From: Auricularia sp. M13
Taxonomy: Eukaryota > Basidiomycota > Agaricomycetes > Auriculariales > Auriculariaceae
Assembly (NCBI GenBank): GCA_037042915.1
Contig: CM073201.1
Location: forward strand, 434,001-498,000
DNA length: 64,000 nt
Direction of reading: 5' to 3'
Positions 10,944-21,689 of the stretch are shown in pieces. A model generated the notes under the pieces. It was not told where the DNA came from. It ran no database searches and worked only from the letters and a program-made list of their open reading frames with translations. Both the position numbers and the translations under genes were made by a program. The stretch's first letter is position 1. Each line of letters begins with the position of its first letter.

Positions 10944-12530
10944 TCAAATTGCGAGGTAGTCAAACTGTTCGCTGACTTCCAGAACCGACGGCCGGGGAAG
11001 GCAGGCGAGGACATCGCACAGCCGACACTTTTCAGTTTGCAGAGCCGCATGAGCATTAGCAGTATAACTCGGCGAGCCACCCGAGTCCTCCGTCCTGCAG
11101 ATCCGGAAGGTATGCAAGCTAGGCAACGAATGGATCTTTGACGGGCCGGCGGTGGGAAGCATATCCGCGGCGTGGGCCTTCACGCGTTGGGAGGGCAGAG
11201 GAAGGGCGTCGGTGGCGAGAACGTCCGGGTCGTCGTCGACGAGCAGTTCGAGTGTTTCGAGGGCGGGAAGCGATTTGAGGGCGATGAGCGGGTCCAGGGC
11301 AAGCCATGAGCATCGGATGGTGCGCACGTCCGCGATGCGGAGCTGTTTCAGGAGGTCCCATGCGAAATCGACTGAGGACATGGGAATCGAGAGCGCGCGG
11401 CGTTGCTGATGCGATGGGTCTCCGCTCCCACACTCGATGTCCATGCGAACGCGAAGCGGCGACAAGGTAGCCATCACGCGCGTCGGGCGCGCGATCTCGT
11501 CCAGGATATTCGGACAGGCAGTGGAGAACCTGCCATCGTCATGGTGGTAGGACAGAGAGAATGCCTCGCGCGTTTGTGAGGAAAATAGCGGGAAGAGCCA
11601 CTGCAGGTCGTTCGCGAAGACCTGCGTGACGCGGACCGTCCTCAGCCTCGCCGCGGCAGTCACCAGAGCTGGGTGAATCGTAGCGAGTGAGAATATTGCG
11701 TTCGAGCCGTCGCGCCTCCACCTCCGGTGGGCAAGCAGGTGCTCGAGACGGGGACACGATTCCAAGACAACTTCTATGGTTGGCAGTTCGCACTCGCCGA
11801 TGCACAGACTCGTGAGGCGGGGAAACGAAAGTACCCAGTCTGTGCTGTCCCAGCTGAAGGCCGTAGAGGACTTGAAGCTCTGCAGCTGGCGAAATACCTC
11901 AGAGTTGTCCCTGAAGAAGTCCGATCCAGATATTCCATCCGCCATCACGGAACCTTGGGTTATCGTCCGCTTCGTTTGCATATTGCTGATCGTACGGGCT
12001 GTGGAGTTGGAGGGACCGGAGGGTGTCCAAGGGTAGCAAGGCGGAAATCAGCTCGTGGGCCAGCCAGGGGCGCACGAAAAAGAGATGAAGCTCCACGATT
12101 CGAGGTTTATGAGAAAGCAGGATGGCAGTCAGTTCCTCGAGGAACGTTTTGCCGACGGCGCCGTAGAGGACGACGTAGAATGACAGGCTAATGGTTGCGG
12201 CGCGTGCAAGCACGCGCGTGAACACGCTGATGCTAGTGATGGAGCCCGGCGGGATGCCCGCACGCGCGCCGCGTAGTCCGCGGCCATGCCCGCGTCGGAC
12301 GGCACCGTGAGCTCGTGATCCTCGTCGACGACATCCGGATGCCAGTCCATGTGCTCGTCGGCATTTTTGCCTTCTAACGGCGGGCTCGCCACCCGGACTT
12401 CGTTCCAAAGGCTCGGCGTAGTTTGTGCGAGCGCGTTCCATTTTTTGCAGACGGCGCAAACGGTCATGCAGTCCGTGAACGGTAGATGTTCCCAAATCAT
12501 CTTCCAGAGCTCGGATGGCAATCGGGATGT
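10944..12530 (-). pseudogene. Tandem F-box paralogue broken by two frameshifts
   Basis: Aligned by eye to the intact copy at 9090-10724, the same protein is spread over three frames. Frame 1 holds the F-box (LPSELWKMIWEHLPFTDCMT, CAVCKKWNALA) and the acidic insert. After AADYAARV the frame shifts near 12260, where one missing C would restore RVPGIPPGSITSIS. Frame 2 continues through YVVLYGAVGKTFLEELT to DGGWNI, then shifts again near 11935 into frame 3 (SDFFRDNSEVFRQLQSF to the stop at 10944). No in-frame ATG precedes the F-box in the nearby upstream sequence; the frame runs back through RNEEERFPRYHFTSR without Met. Conservation outside the breaks is high, so either the copy died recently or the breaks are assembly errors. 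If functional it would be an SCF receptor like its neighbour. Confidence 0.75.
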
Positions 12531-12973
12531 GAAATGGTAGCGCGGAAAGCGTTCTTCTTCATTGCGCCTCGGAAGAGAGTACTTAATATGTCGGAGAGGG
12601 GGTCAACGCCGTCCATGCGGTTGCTAGGGCACAAGGGGCAACAACAATAGAACTCCGATGCCACATGGCGACATCACGGTCCTGGAATAAGTAAGTAAGG
12701 ACACCCGCTGCGTTGAGCCTCTCGAGACTCGCAGCGGACCCAATTAAGTACCTGCGTGCGGCCCTGCTATCATTCGTTGTGCTATACGTGCAGGCGTAGC
12801 ATCCCTGCCTCCTTGGGAAAGAATCGTCCGCCCATGTCCACTGGTTCGGCCGAGCGACGAAAACAGCCCTTTGCATAAGATATGTACGCCGGCAGAGAAG
12901 CGCGATGGAGACTCGGAACAAGAAAGATATTCGCACATTGAAACTCCGATTATTCGCTAGTTCTCGTCTCGTC
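12531..12973. other. Intergenic between divergent genes
   Basis: Lies between the broken F-box copy (minus) and the Vps3844-type gene (plus). Short frames only. It presumably contains the promoters of both. No distinct TATA or repeat stands out. Confidence 0.3.
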
Positions 12974-14695
12974 ATGAAGCGGCCAGCGGTTCACCTCATA
13001 GCGGCAGCGCTTCTCCAGATACCCCTGGCCGCGTGCAGCGCCGTGTATCTGCTGCCGCAGGCTGATTTCTCCATTGCCGTGCAACGCGAGGTCAGCGCGA
13101 CCGAAGCAACAGTCGTACTGGAACACTGGCTTGCGCTCGACCGCCTTGACGAGTCCCGTGGTCTGAACGTCCAGGCCGGCGACAGATCATGGCTCGACGT
13201 CGGCGCTACCGTGGACAATGTGTTTGGCGCTCTTAAGGGCTCCAAGAACGTGCTCGTTGCCGTGGAGGACGAAGGCAACGGTGCGTGCGCTTAGGGCTCG
13301 TACAACGGCCCTACCAAGTTGCCTGGGCATACAGTTGACAAAGGAAATATAGACGCTGTACCAGAGACCTTCAGGACTGCATATGTAGTCCCAGCACCGT
13401 TGGACTCGTTGTCGGCGGCAAGCACCGCAGCGTCGTTTGCTCAGCGCGCGGCCAAGATATATCCTTCGGTTCACTCGACCTCGTCCTTCTCCCCGTCGTC
13501 TACGGTGGCAGACAGACTATTGGACGCATTCTCCATGTCCACATCAGCCTCGGCTCATCGTTTCATTCAAGAATTCGGCGCACTGGAAGCATTCGTCGAC
13601 AGCGACTCGTCCGTCGACGACCAGACCTTCGGATCCTTCACCTTTACTTCATTGGGCGCCCTCCGCGCAGAGCACGGCGCCGACAGCGAGCTTTACACCT
13701 CCGCAGTACAAGTCGTCAAGGCCTCACTTCAGTCACTGGCTGCTCAGGTAAGTCTTTCAGACCTTCATTCGAACGCTATTGGCATAGTTCTGCCTTCGAG
13801 CGACCTATATATCGCCCTTGGCCATGCACACGCTCAGCGACAATAGCTGGACGAATGTGACGGCGCACATAGTCCGTTCAGCCTGGCTGGTTCAGACCAC
13901 GTCCTCGCTGGCGAGCTGTCAGTCGTCTGCCAGTATCGCGGAGCGCCGATGCTGACGGCGTTGAGAACGTGCTCCTCGGCCCTTAGCATCTCGTTGGGCC
14001 GGGTCAGCTGTCCCACGTGTTGCGAGCTTCCGGCGGCGAGCCATTGAGCTCGACCAGTAAGCGGGTCTTGAACCCCATTTGTTCTTGCAGCGCTCGACCC
14101 GCGCCGAGCCTGTCGTCTGCACATGCCTGCAACCAGCACCTGCGTCGAAACCCCGTCCATCCGAATCTAACCCATCCTCCAGAACGCCCGCCTGGCCATC
14201 CTCCTCACGACACCCTCGACCCTGCACGCGCGACAGACGAGCTCGATCGCGCAGCCACCCCAGCAGCCGCTGCCGCCCTCGCTCCCGCCGAGCCACCCGA
14301 TCTTCAGCTCGGGTACGTGCTTCGCGTCCGCCGACAGCTGCACGAACGCCACGGACGCGTGCACGGGCCGCGGCGAGTGCCAGGGCGTGCGGCGCGGCGG
14401 CAAGGAGTGCTTCGTGTGCGCGTGTGGGACGACCAAGGACAGCAAAGGCCGCAAGCAGGTCTGGGCGGGCGACCGGTGCGAGAAACTTGATGTCAGCGGG
14501 TGCGTGTATTCCTCTCTTGCCTGGTGAGGATGTTCACTTACTTGGTGTTTGCGTAGCCCATTCGTCCTTCTCGCCGGCACGGTCATCGTCATCGCGCTCG
14601 TCGCCGGCGCATCCGTCGCGCTGCTCGCGTCCGTCGGCGCGGCCGAGCTGCCCAACGTCCTTGCGGGCGTCAGCGTCCCTGGAAAGCGCGACTAA
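12974..14695 (+). CDS. Vps3844-domain type I membrane protein
   Basis: Four exons join in frame: 12974-13280, 13353-13747, 14183-14499, 14557-14695 (385 residues). The ATG at 12974 begins a signal peptide (MKRPAVHLIAAALLQIPLAA). The luminal part has the YLLPQADF entry motif and the DAVPETFRTAYVV and FGSFTFTSLGALRAEHGADS segments of this family. Exon 3 carries the Cys-rich, EGF-like Vps3844 C-terminal module (GTCFASADSCTNATDACTGR, then CFVCACG and CEKLDVSG). Exon 4 encodes the membrane helix PFVLLAGTVIVIALVAGASV and a short cytosolic tail ending GKRD. In yeast the counterpart is linked to vacuolar sorting and the endoplasmic reticulum. The third intron position is odd: at 435 nt (13748-14182) the second intron is six to eight times longer than the others. 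Confidence 0.8.
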
Positions 14696-15235
14696 TCCAG
14701 CATCGTCTTGTGCTAGGCGGATGGATTCTTTCTTGCGCATTTCCGCTGCCGTTGCTCAGTATGTCATCTCCCCGTCGTGCCGCAAACTCTCGCTTCCACC
14801 GTTCCACGTCACCTGCAGACCGTCTGTCTATACGATGATAATTGCAACGTGCCCTCGTGGCATCACTCCAACTGCATTCACGCGGGCAGAGACTGCGTTG
14901 CAGGCTTGCAGCGTTACCATCTGCTGCGGCCAGATGCGTCGCTACGAGCGCGGCACGTATTTTCCATGCACGGTTTGAACAATGTTGCGTGCTCGCATTG
15001 GTTTAACAATCCTGCTCGGCCCTTGAACATTTGCGCAACGGCTTTCTATCTACTGTTGTGGCGAAGTCAACTCCGGGGCAACATTTGACGCTCGGCGAGC
15101 GTTCGGAGTTCTGCAAGCCTTGTGCTTTTTTCTGAGTCCCACAATCTACCCACAAAAGACGCTCGGGCTGTGTCATTTTTTGCTCGCATACTACGTAGCA
15201 CCATAGGTGGAACTGGCGAATAACTAACTGCTCAA
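14696..15235. other. Intergenic, nothing recognised
   Basis: 3' flank of the Vps3844-type gene followed by unassigned sequence. Short antiparallel frames only; no domain, repeat or RNA signature. Confidence 0.3.
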
Positions 15236-15590
15236 CCTCTGTGCCGTCTGCAAGGGATGGGAAGGCCTTGCAACGGCTTCGATGAGCCTTTGCACGGAGC
15301 TGTGCATTGCGAGCCCGCCGTTGGATGGCGAGCAAGCCAGCTGCACGACGAGGATGACAAGGATGAAATCCCATCTGAAGATGAATTCACTGCTGATCGT
15401 GTATTATATCAGTTAAGAAAGACTGTAATGTCCGCGGATGCGGTCGTTCGACGTCTTCGCCGCGATTCGGGTAATTTGCAACTTGGAATTTCGTGCCACA
15501 TGATACTCTACTTGATAAAGTTCTTGCGACTACTCCCTGCAAAAGCGAGATTTAATAAAGGGACCTCCATGATCCTCGCCTCAGCTTCGT
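15236..15590 (+). pseudogene. Relic of the LRR F-box gene (opposite orientation)
   Basis: A degraded piece of the F-box family seen at 9090-12530, on the other strand. Near 15238 one frame reads LCAVCKGWEGLATASMSLCT then ELCIASPPLDGEQA, matching the CSVCKNWNSLA...LWTEICVASPLLEGEKA part of the intact copy. A second frame then supplies the acidic block (DDEDDKDEIPSEDEFTA) and later LGISCHMILY, corresponding to LGLTFYVVLY. The order of matches is preserved but frames change and stops intervene. The N-terminal half of the F-box and the whole C-terminal LRR region are absent. It records a third, older duplication of this family. Confidence 0.6.
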
Positions 15591-15659
15591 GAAAGTGTGA
15601 CAACAGCGATATCAGCGATTACTGCCGTACAAATACAAGCGTTTCTGTTGTTTTATGTC

Positions 15660-15784
15660 CGCAAGAACCCTGGAGCTTTCGCGGCAAGTATGCGGTACCA
15701 GTGCTTCCCTCCTTCCTATCTTAGCCACAACCATCGAGTCATTACCCCATCGATGCTGCTCGCTGTCTTCATACGCCTGGACCG
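15660..15784 (+). repeat. Dispersed repeat, copy A
   Basis: Matches the reverse complement of 29593-29708. The best block is at the start: CGCAAGAACC then TGGAGCTTTCGCGGC and ATGCGG, with about 4 mismatches in 42 bases. Similarity is weaker in the middle and resumes at ACGCCTGGACCGG. Both copies translate to a similar peptide (RKNxGAFAAxMR...LDR), but neither sits in a credible gene. It may be a non-autonomous transposon or a shared gene fragment. Confidence 0.55.
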
Positions 15785-16329
15785 GTCTTCGGTGATTGAG
15801 GAGCTAGCACACAATACGTCGCTGTTCTGCTCTTTCCCACGATGTGTTTGCAGTTTGTGGGCGGGCTTTCTGGTATCTAGACTAGTACCCATTGCAGAGG
15901 CCGCACACAACAGCTGTCTCCACTCGGAGGCAGATGAGACGAAAGCTCCTGCCATTTGAGGCTCGAAAGAAGTCCAGAGATTTCTCTTCGTGTCTTGATG
16001 CACTGTCTCAGCGCATCGAATAGTGACAACAATACCACGTTTTCTATATTGAGACTCGGAGGAGATTCTGATGACCTCTCCTTAGCGACTCTCGCTTCAT
16101 AACGGGTAATGGTACAATCCTCCTTCAGGATTTTTCGCATTCTTACGACCGTAAGGCGCCGCATGAATCTGAGCTTGCAGCATGACGTCATACCGTTGTT
16201 CTCGTGCTCCCGCAAGTCCGCTCGCTCAACTCCTTACCATCATCCACCTACACTCTCGCTGCCAAAGAAACAACTACGGTGCATATCTCGGGTCTATTCT
16301 GCCTTTTCCGTGACTAATGCAGGCCCAGC

Positions 16330-16461
16330 ATGTCGTCGCACGGAAAGAAAGACCCAGATCCGACGAAGCCCGTGCATCCACAGCCAGACGAGCCTATCGC
16401 CGTCCCGGGGGAGATCGTGGCCGAGCTGGGACAGCAGGGTGTGCATGGTGCAGTGCAGTAG
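16330..16461 (+). CDS. Candidate 43-residue small protein
   Basis: An ATG-to-TAG frame reading MSSHGKKDPDPTKPVHPQPD then EPIAVPGEIVAELGQQGVHG and AVQ. Codon choice is GC-rich in third positions, like the neighbouring real genes, and the peptide is hydrophilic with a Pro/Asp-rich start. It has no signal peptide, helix or CaaX tail, so it is not a mating pheromone precursor. It could equally be the terminal exon of a longer gene. No family is recognised. Confidence 0.3.
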   Translation: MSSHGKKDPDPTKPVHPQPDEPIAVPGEIVAELGQQGVHGAVQ

Positions 16462-17529
16462 GCAATTACGAGCGATGGCTGGTTCAAGAATCATTGTGTA
16501 CTTTTATGTCCGATTCAACGAGTTACGACGCATAAACTTGGCGACTTGCAAATTCCCATTTGAACGAGCAAGAGTTGAGGAATCCCCTTAAATATTGCTG
16601 ACTCCCCCAAAGCTGTGACTTCCATGGCGAGCTGCCCATAGCTTACTGTGAGCACCGGTTATCGGAATTACGCTCGGGCGACCGGCTTACCACCCTACAC
16701 TTTCTGCTTCCAGTGCACACTGTCGTCTTCTCGTTGTACGTTTCCGTTTCCCCATACCCCGTACTACTCGCGGCACTTTCCCCATGTGTTTGCAAGACCA
16801 TGCGGGTCCTCCCCCGGTCTCCACCACTTCCGCTCCGGCTATTCAACAGACTTTAGCATTTTCCCCATCAACAAACGATTGCCCGCCATGCGCAAGAACT
16901 CTGGCTGATCCACGGGGCGATGCACGTCATCTACGAGCGCGGGATCAAATCTTCGAACTCTTCTCACTTCTGTAGCTTTGACCATTCTCCCACGCTCTGA
17001 CATTGCTCATCAAACATATTTGCACACATTCTCATTTTGTTCTTTGCCTTGCTCAGCTTGAGATGGAGTTTGCTGTTCGGAATTGTACTATGAATGGTTT
17101 GCCACACCAGAGCTATCAGGCGCGTCACGTGATCGTTTACGAACTATCTGGTTGTTTTCGCACAAGGCGACACCTCCTCAAGCAGCAGCTTCGATAGGAT
17201 GCTCCAGTCATCGTATGGTCTACCGCACGGGGCGAGTAATCGCATGCTCGCGCTCCGCGGTTAATCCACCAGTAAGCTTTTGTCGAACTCAGGAAGACAG
17301 GTGCTCCACATTGCTTGTAGCCCTGGAAGGCCAGACGCACGTGTGAGTACAGCGATCGACGTGCTCATCCAAACAGGACCCGTTCATGTCAACGGATCGT
17401 TTACTACTCTTCGTGCGCGGATTCCAGTTTCTGGCCCCCTGGCAGCGCTTGCGGACCCTGCCGCCAAGTAACTAGTCTGTTTTATCTCATCCGAGAAGCC
17501 ATACTCCTGCGTGTGAGGTATTGTTCCAA

Positions 17530-17986
17530 GGTACGATGTGCCGGTGTACTGGTCCAATGCTGATGGTCTATTTGACCCGACCACAGCGGGCTGCAACTTC
17601 TGGCCGCCGAACGGCGAGGTCAAATACAGACCAAAAAGGAGATGGTTCTGTGTTGGGACAGCTCTTGCCCCTTGATGCTCTTCTTCCTCAACATGATGCA
17701 GTATGACCGATACCCAAGCCTGAGACAGGTGTTTGGGCTGATCAAGGCTGACTGGAAGGGAAATGCCATTTTCGAGCGCTTCTACTTACCGGAAAGCGCT
17801 GGAATGGTCGGCTCGGAAGCATCGGCTCTTTACCTCTTACTTTTCTGGCGAACTGGTTGCGAGCCCGTATGCACCGCATTGTACAACAGTTCCCGCGCCG
17901 TGCACGATGCAAGCTCCGAGAATAGGCCCTGGAGCCGTGACACAGGCTCGTGGGAGTGGGAAACGCTGTCCAGCCGCGCGGCGTAA
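17530..17986 (+). other. Coding-like stretch, family unknown
   Basis: Two consecutive frames read naturally. About 17533-17658 gives YDVPVYWSNADGLFDPTTAG then CNFWPPNGEVKYRPKRR. From 17642 a second frame gives MMQYDRYPSLRQVFGLIKAD then WKGNAIFERFYLPESAG, ending at 17986. They may be exons of a decayed or undetected gene joined by an intron near 17640-17700. I found no start, domain or paralogue within the window to support a full model. Confidence 0.3.
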
Positions 17987-18061
17987 CAGCACACGGCTAT
18001 CGTCGTTCGCCTGACCCAGCGTCACTTGATACATCTCCGTCATTTGCTCACACCCCCAGCT

Positions 18062-18069
18062 TATAAGAG
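18062..18069 (+). promoter_or_regulatory. TATA-like element of the DUF6593 gene
   Basis: TATAAGAG lies about 47 bases upstream of the ATG at 18109, at a distance that fits a short 5' leader. This is assignment by motif and position only. Confidence 0.4.
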
Positions 18070-18108
18070 CAGCTCTCCATACTGTACGTGCCTGCTTAAC
18101 TCATCGTG

Positions 18109-18775
18109 ATGTCTCAAGCTCAAGTCCTCCCAGCGTATAGCTACATCCCGCACTTCAGCCCTGGACAATGTCCCCCGACGTACCTCCCTCCAGCTCCCGC
18201 CACGATGGCATCGCGCATTGCGCCGGAAGGCGTCCGCCTTCACATGACGACCAACTCGCTGCGAAACGTCGTGCTCGCCTCGCAGTCCGACTCGATCTAC
18301 TACGAGTGCTCGACGCCGTCCGGAAGCACCATCACCAGTCTAACGCGCGTCAAGCTGCGGGTCGGCGAGGAGCCCCGCTATACGCAAGTCGCCCAGTTTG
18401 ACGAGCGCCCGCAAGAGCCGCTGCGGATCCGCTTGCGCGACGAACGCACCTGGTGGCCCGCAGCCGCGCTGCTGAAGTTCGACCCGGGCCGCATGCTCGG
18501 CGAATTCATTGGGGACGACGGGAGAACGTACAGGTGGACGGTCCACCCGAAGAGCCGGCGTCTGCAGGTGCATTGTCCGCCCTTCCAGGGTGCGCTGGCG
18601 CTGACGATGATCATGTGTGCAGTTGCGACCCGCCGATGCGCCCGCGCAGGCCCCACTCGCAGAGTTCCATGCGCCGCGCAAGCTCCTCGCGTTTTCGCGC
18701 AACGCGCCATACCTCGAACTGCACCCCGGCGTCGAGGCTATTCTCGACTCGTTGATACGTGAGCATCCCATATGA
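18109..18775 (+). CDS. DUF6593 domain-containing protein
   Basis: The ATG at 18109 (MSQAQVLPAYSYIPHFSPGQ) begins a protein with a Pro-rich N-terminus and then the compact beta-rich DUF6593 domain, widespread and expanded in Agaricomycetes. Diagnostic blocks in order: NSLRNVVLASQSDSIYYECS, TSLTRVKLR, FDPGRMLGEFIGDDGRTYRW and RRLQ. A short intron follows RLQ, near 18567-18610. The next frame then gives LAEFHAPRKLLAFSRNAPYL and ELHPGVEAILDSLI (to about 18757). The C-terminus is uncertain: reading through gives REHPI and a stop at 18775, while a GTGAGC donor at 18758 may lead to another exon. Function is unknown; the domain resembles small lipid- or protein-binding barrels, but this is not established. 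Confidence 0.7.
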
Positions 18776-19831
18776 TCTCAGTCGTATTTTCAGCTGAGCC
18801 GTCGTGCCGCAGTGAGTTTCCTATTGATGGAACGCTACCGCAGGGACTTGAAGTTGTGACCCTGTCAGTGCTACGCATAACACGCAAGTCTTGGCCGCGT
18901 AGCGCTGTTGACTGTGCGGATGCTATGAGAGCTCGAAGAGTGCTGCACTTGCGCTGGCACCATTCGCAGACGCGCCGTGCGTTCCACTCGCCGCTCGCCA
19001 AGTCCACCGCGGTATTGCTACCTGCAATGGTAGTGCTATGGCTTATTGTAACTTATTGCATTGCATATTCAAAGTGCTATTCGATCAATCATATGTTTCG
19101 TGATATAACCCTTGGCGGGCTTGAATCTATTGGACCCGGAGAGGAAGCTCAAAGACGACTGGAGAGCACCGGGCCAGACTCCTTGGCTTGCCCTCGCAGC
19201 TAGACTTGGAGCTGACCACTTGCAGATAGGGTAAATATCCACCCAAAAAGCGTAGGATCCAAGTATGCACTGGCTTCTTGCATTCCAGTGTAGGTGCCGC
19301 ATGACGCCCCGGGCGGCCCGCAGCAACCTTCGCGGCGGCGTTCGCTGAATACTTTGTGTAGATGGTACTACTGATCCCGCCCCCAGGGCGAGCTAGAAGG
19401 CCTTCACCAACCAGCTATGGGGAACATGTTCAGCCACTCAAAGAGTTGTCTGAACTCGCTGCGCGCGCTCCAGCCAGCTTCTCGCCCGACTTAGCTGCGC
19501 GTGTGAGTCTGGGTCTCTCCATCGACAACTCTAGGATTCGCATGTCCATGTCAACGGAGACCCGAGCGCTCCGTTCCTGCGGTGCAAAGGAGGAATACGC
19601 GCCTTCCAGGCGGAATTGCGCTTTTGCCTGTTCAAGGTACGTAAACAGAGGGCGCCGCGTGACAAGCGCTTGGTCATATGACCCTATCTCCAGAGCCGTG
19701 CAGGACGAAGTAGAAGGGCCCAGGTACCGCACTTCCGAGTTTGGAGAATGTTCCTGTCATTGGGAGACACAATAAACTCGCTTGTGCTGCTCTGCGAACT
19801 CTGAAGGCCGTCAGTATCAAATTTGCAATTG
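18776..19831. other. Intergenic, uncertain frames
   Basis: Frames at 18772-19203 and 19362-19775 (plus, 138-143 codons) exist, but neither has a recognisable domain. The first could be a 3' exon of the DUF6593 gene if the donor at 18758 is used; its internal hydrophobic run (VLLPAMVVLWLIVTYCIAY) would be atypical for that family. The second is left unassigned. Confidence 0.3.
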
Positions 19832-21274
19832 CTATATCAGGTAGACGAACGCGCGTGCACCGCGAATACGTGGGAACTGGACCAGTCGTGAGTAATCTAG
19901 GAGACATATATAGACCAGTATGCCTACAATTGATGCTCTAGACATGCCGGAAGGAGGAGGATGGTCGGAGTCGAACTTTGCTTTTTCATCCGCACTCCGA
20001 GTCACCAGATGTCTCCCAACAGTGGCCAACATACTTATCCCGATGAGCGTTACCGCAAGATCGGACCATGCTTCACACGTCCTCATGCGCATGCTAAGCA
20101 TTTTTAAACACAGAAGCCGGATGTGTGTCCATTCAAAATTTGCAGTGCCCAAGACTTCAGGCAATGACAACTGGCAGACGCTAGCGACCTTCACAACAAC
20201 CTTGCCCACAAAGTCCTGCTTCTCCATGCACTCAAAAGCCTTCTTGACATCCCCAAATGCGAAAACGCGTCCCACAGTTGGCTTCAGCTTGTGTACGTCC
20301 ACGAGATGGACGAAGTCGTGCAGCATATCAAGGGTGCCGACAGTGATTCCGCGCAGAGTGGCGTTCTTCAGCATGACCGACATTATCAGGTCTGGCGGCG
20401 AGTCAAATCCGCCTAGAATGCCGATGACTGTCACCTGACCGGACCGCGCAAGTGCCGTGAGCGACTTCGAGAGCGTGTTGCCGCCCCCGACATCGAGTAT
20501 GTGGTCAGCACCCGCGCCGGCCGTCAGCTCCAAGACGAGCTTCTCCCAATCGGGATGTGCCTTGTAGTTGACGGTTTTGTGGACTCCAAGCGCCTTGGCT
20601 GTCTTCAGCTTCTCGTCGGACGACGACGTCAAGATAACTCGAGCGCCAGACAGGACCGCAATCTGCGCGGCGAACAGGCTCACTCCCCCCGTTCCCTGTA
20701 GCACAACTGTCTGGCCAGCTCTCAGCGGAACAGGCCCGCCTAGGAGAGCGTTGTACGCGGTCAAACCTGTCTATGTCAGCGGGTCGTTCCACTTGTGGCT
20801 CTCGACGCACCAGCGCATGTGAGAGTGGACGCTTCCTCGTAAGTCATATGCTCTGGTATCTTTACGAGTGCAGTGGCCGGGAGGACGCGATACTCTTGAA
20901 GCGTGCCCTGGCGGCCAGCGCCCATCGCGCTGTTCATCATCTCAGCCGTAACCCTTCCACCGACATCGTCCAGGTAGAACCCCGCGATGACGCGGTCACC
21001 CTTTCCCCACCTCTCCACGCTAGATCCCACGGAAACGATCTCTCCCGCAGGGTCGCACGCAGGTACGAGCTTAGGTAGCGGTTCGCCGACGTAGAGCTTA
21101 CGCGCAATCATAAGGTCGCGAAAGTTGAGCGAGACCGCGTGGATCCTGACCAGCACTACTTTGTTTGTGAGCCAAATGGCAGAAATCTCAGGCTGACGAT
21201 GTACCTTCTCCTGCACGAGGTTCGGGAACGGGTACTACGCGTTGTTGCAGGTTTTGCCATCCATTGACCTTCAT
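19832..21274 (-). CDS. Zinc-type (MDR) alcohol dehydrogenase with aberrant C-terminus
   Basis: Medium-chain dehydrogenase/reductase. The ATG at 21274 gives MKVNGWQNLQQRVVPVPEPR, and a first intron (GTACAT donor, about 21205 to 21155) joins AGE to VVLVRIHAVSLNFRDLMIAR. The frame continues through PACDPAGEIVSVGSSVERWG, then a second intron (about 20815-20768) with donor GTGCGT just after STLTCA. The nucleotide-binding half has VVLQGTGGVSLFAAQIAVLS (GxGGxxxxA type, NADP-like) and ends normally at DFVGKVVVKV near 20188. The usual stop is missing: the frame runs on for about 115 extra residues to 19832 with unrelated, partly hydrophobic sequence. An unrecognised splice, stop loss or one-base error could explain this. 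The family reduces or oxidises alcohols, aldehydes or enones; the substrate is unknown. A dead paralogue lies at 32464-32893. Confidence 0.85.
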
Positions 21275-21689
21275 ACGAATTTCGTCAGCCACGTCAAGAG
21301 CATGATCATGATGCACCGGATACCTCTCCAGGCCAGTACCACTGCTTGTGCGTTTTTGGGAGAGTCATCTCGTCGATCGGATGGTTGTACTATAGCGATC
21401 TTCTGAGGTCGTTTGAGCATGCTTTAAGCTTTCCTCACATCATGCCTTTGTCAGCCCTGGGCACGACTCGCCGTATTACTATTAGCAGAGTCGACGTATG
21501 CGATCTGCGTCGGGCTCAGTGTCTTAATGGACGAATGCCAAGTTAACCGATCGCTGATTAATATTTCCAATGCCCCATTGGGCATCGTAAGAACCGACAT
21601 TCTCGGAAGCAGGAGTGGCGCCTATTGCGCGTCTCCAACTCCAGTAACAAGCAGGTAACAAGTCGCCCTGGTAGGTGAAGGATGAGGAG
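21275..21689. other. Intergenic, 3' flank of the Zn2Cys6 gene
   Basis: Promoter side of the MDR gene and downstream side of the tandem Zn2Cys6 gene, both minus strand. No conserved content is recognised. Confidence 0.3.

Larger units (their letters stand above)
15785..18060. other. 2.3-kb gene-poor region with coding-like islands
   Basis: No complete gene can be built. Two islands deserve note and are listed separately: a 43-codon frame at 16330-16461 and a protein-like stretch at about 17530-17986. The rest consists of short overlapping frames with pyrimidine-rich sequence around 16640-16980 and no recognisable domains. Decayed genes are a likely content. Confidence 0.3.

Noticed and set aside
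14079-14978. 299-codon plus-strand frame rich in Arg and Ser
   Set aside because: Out-of-frame reading through exons 3 and 4 of the Vps3844-type gene. The other frame has the conserved Cys module and membrane helix.
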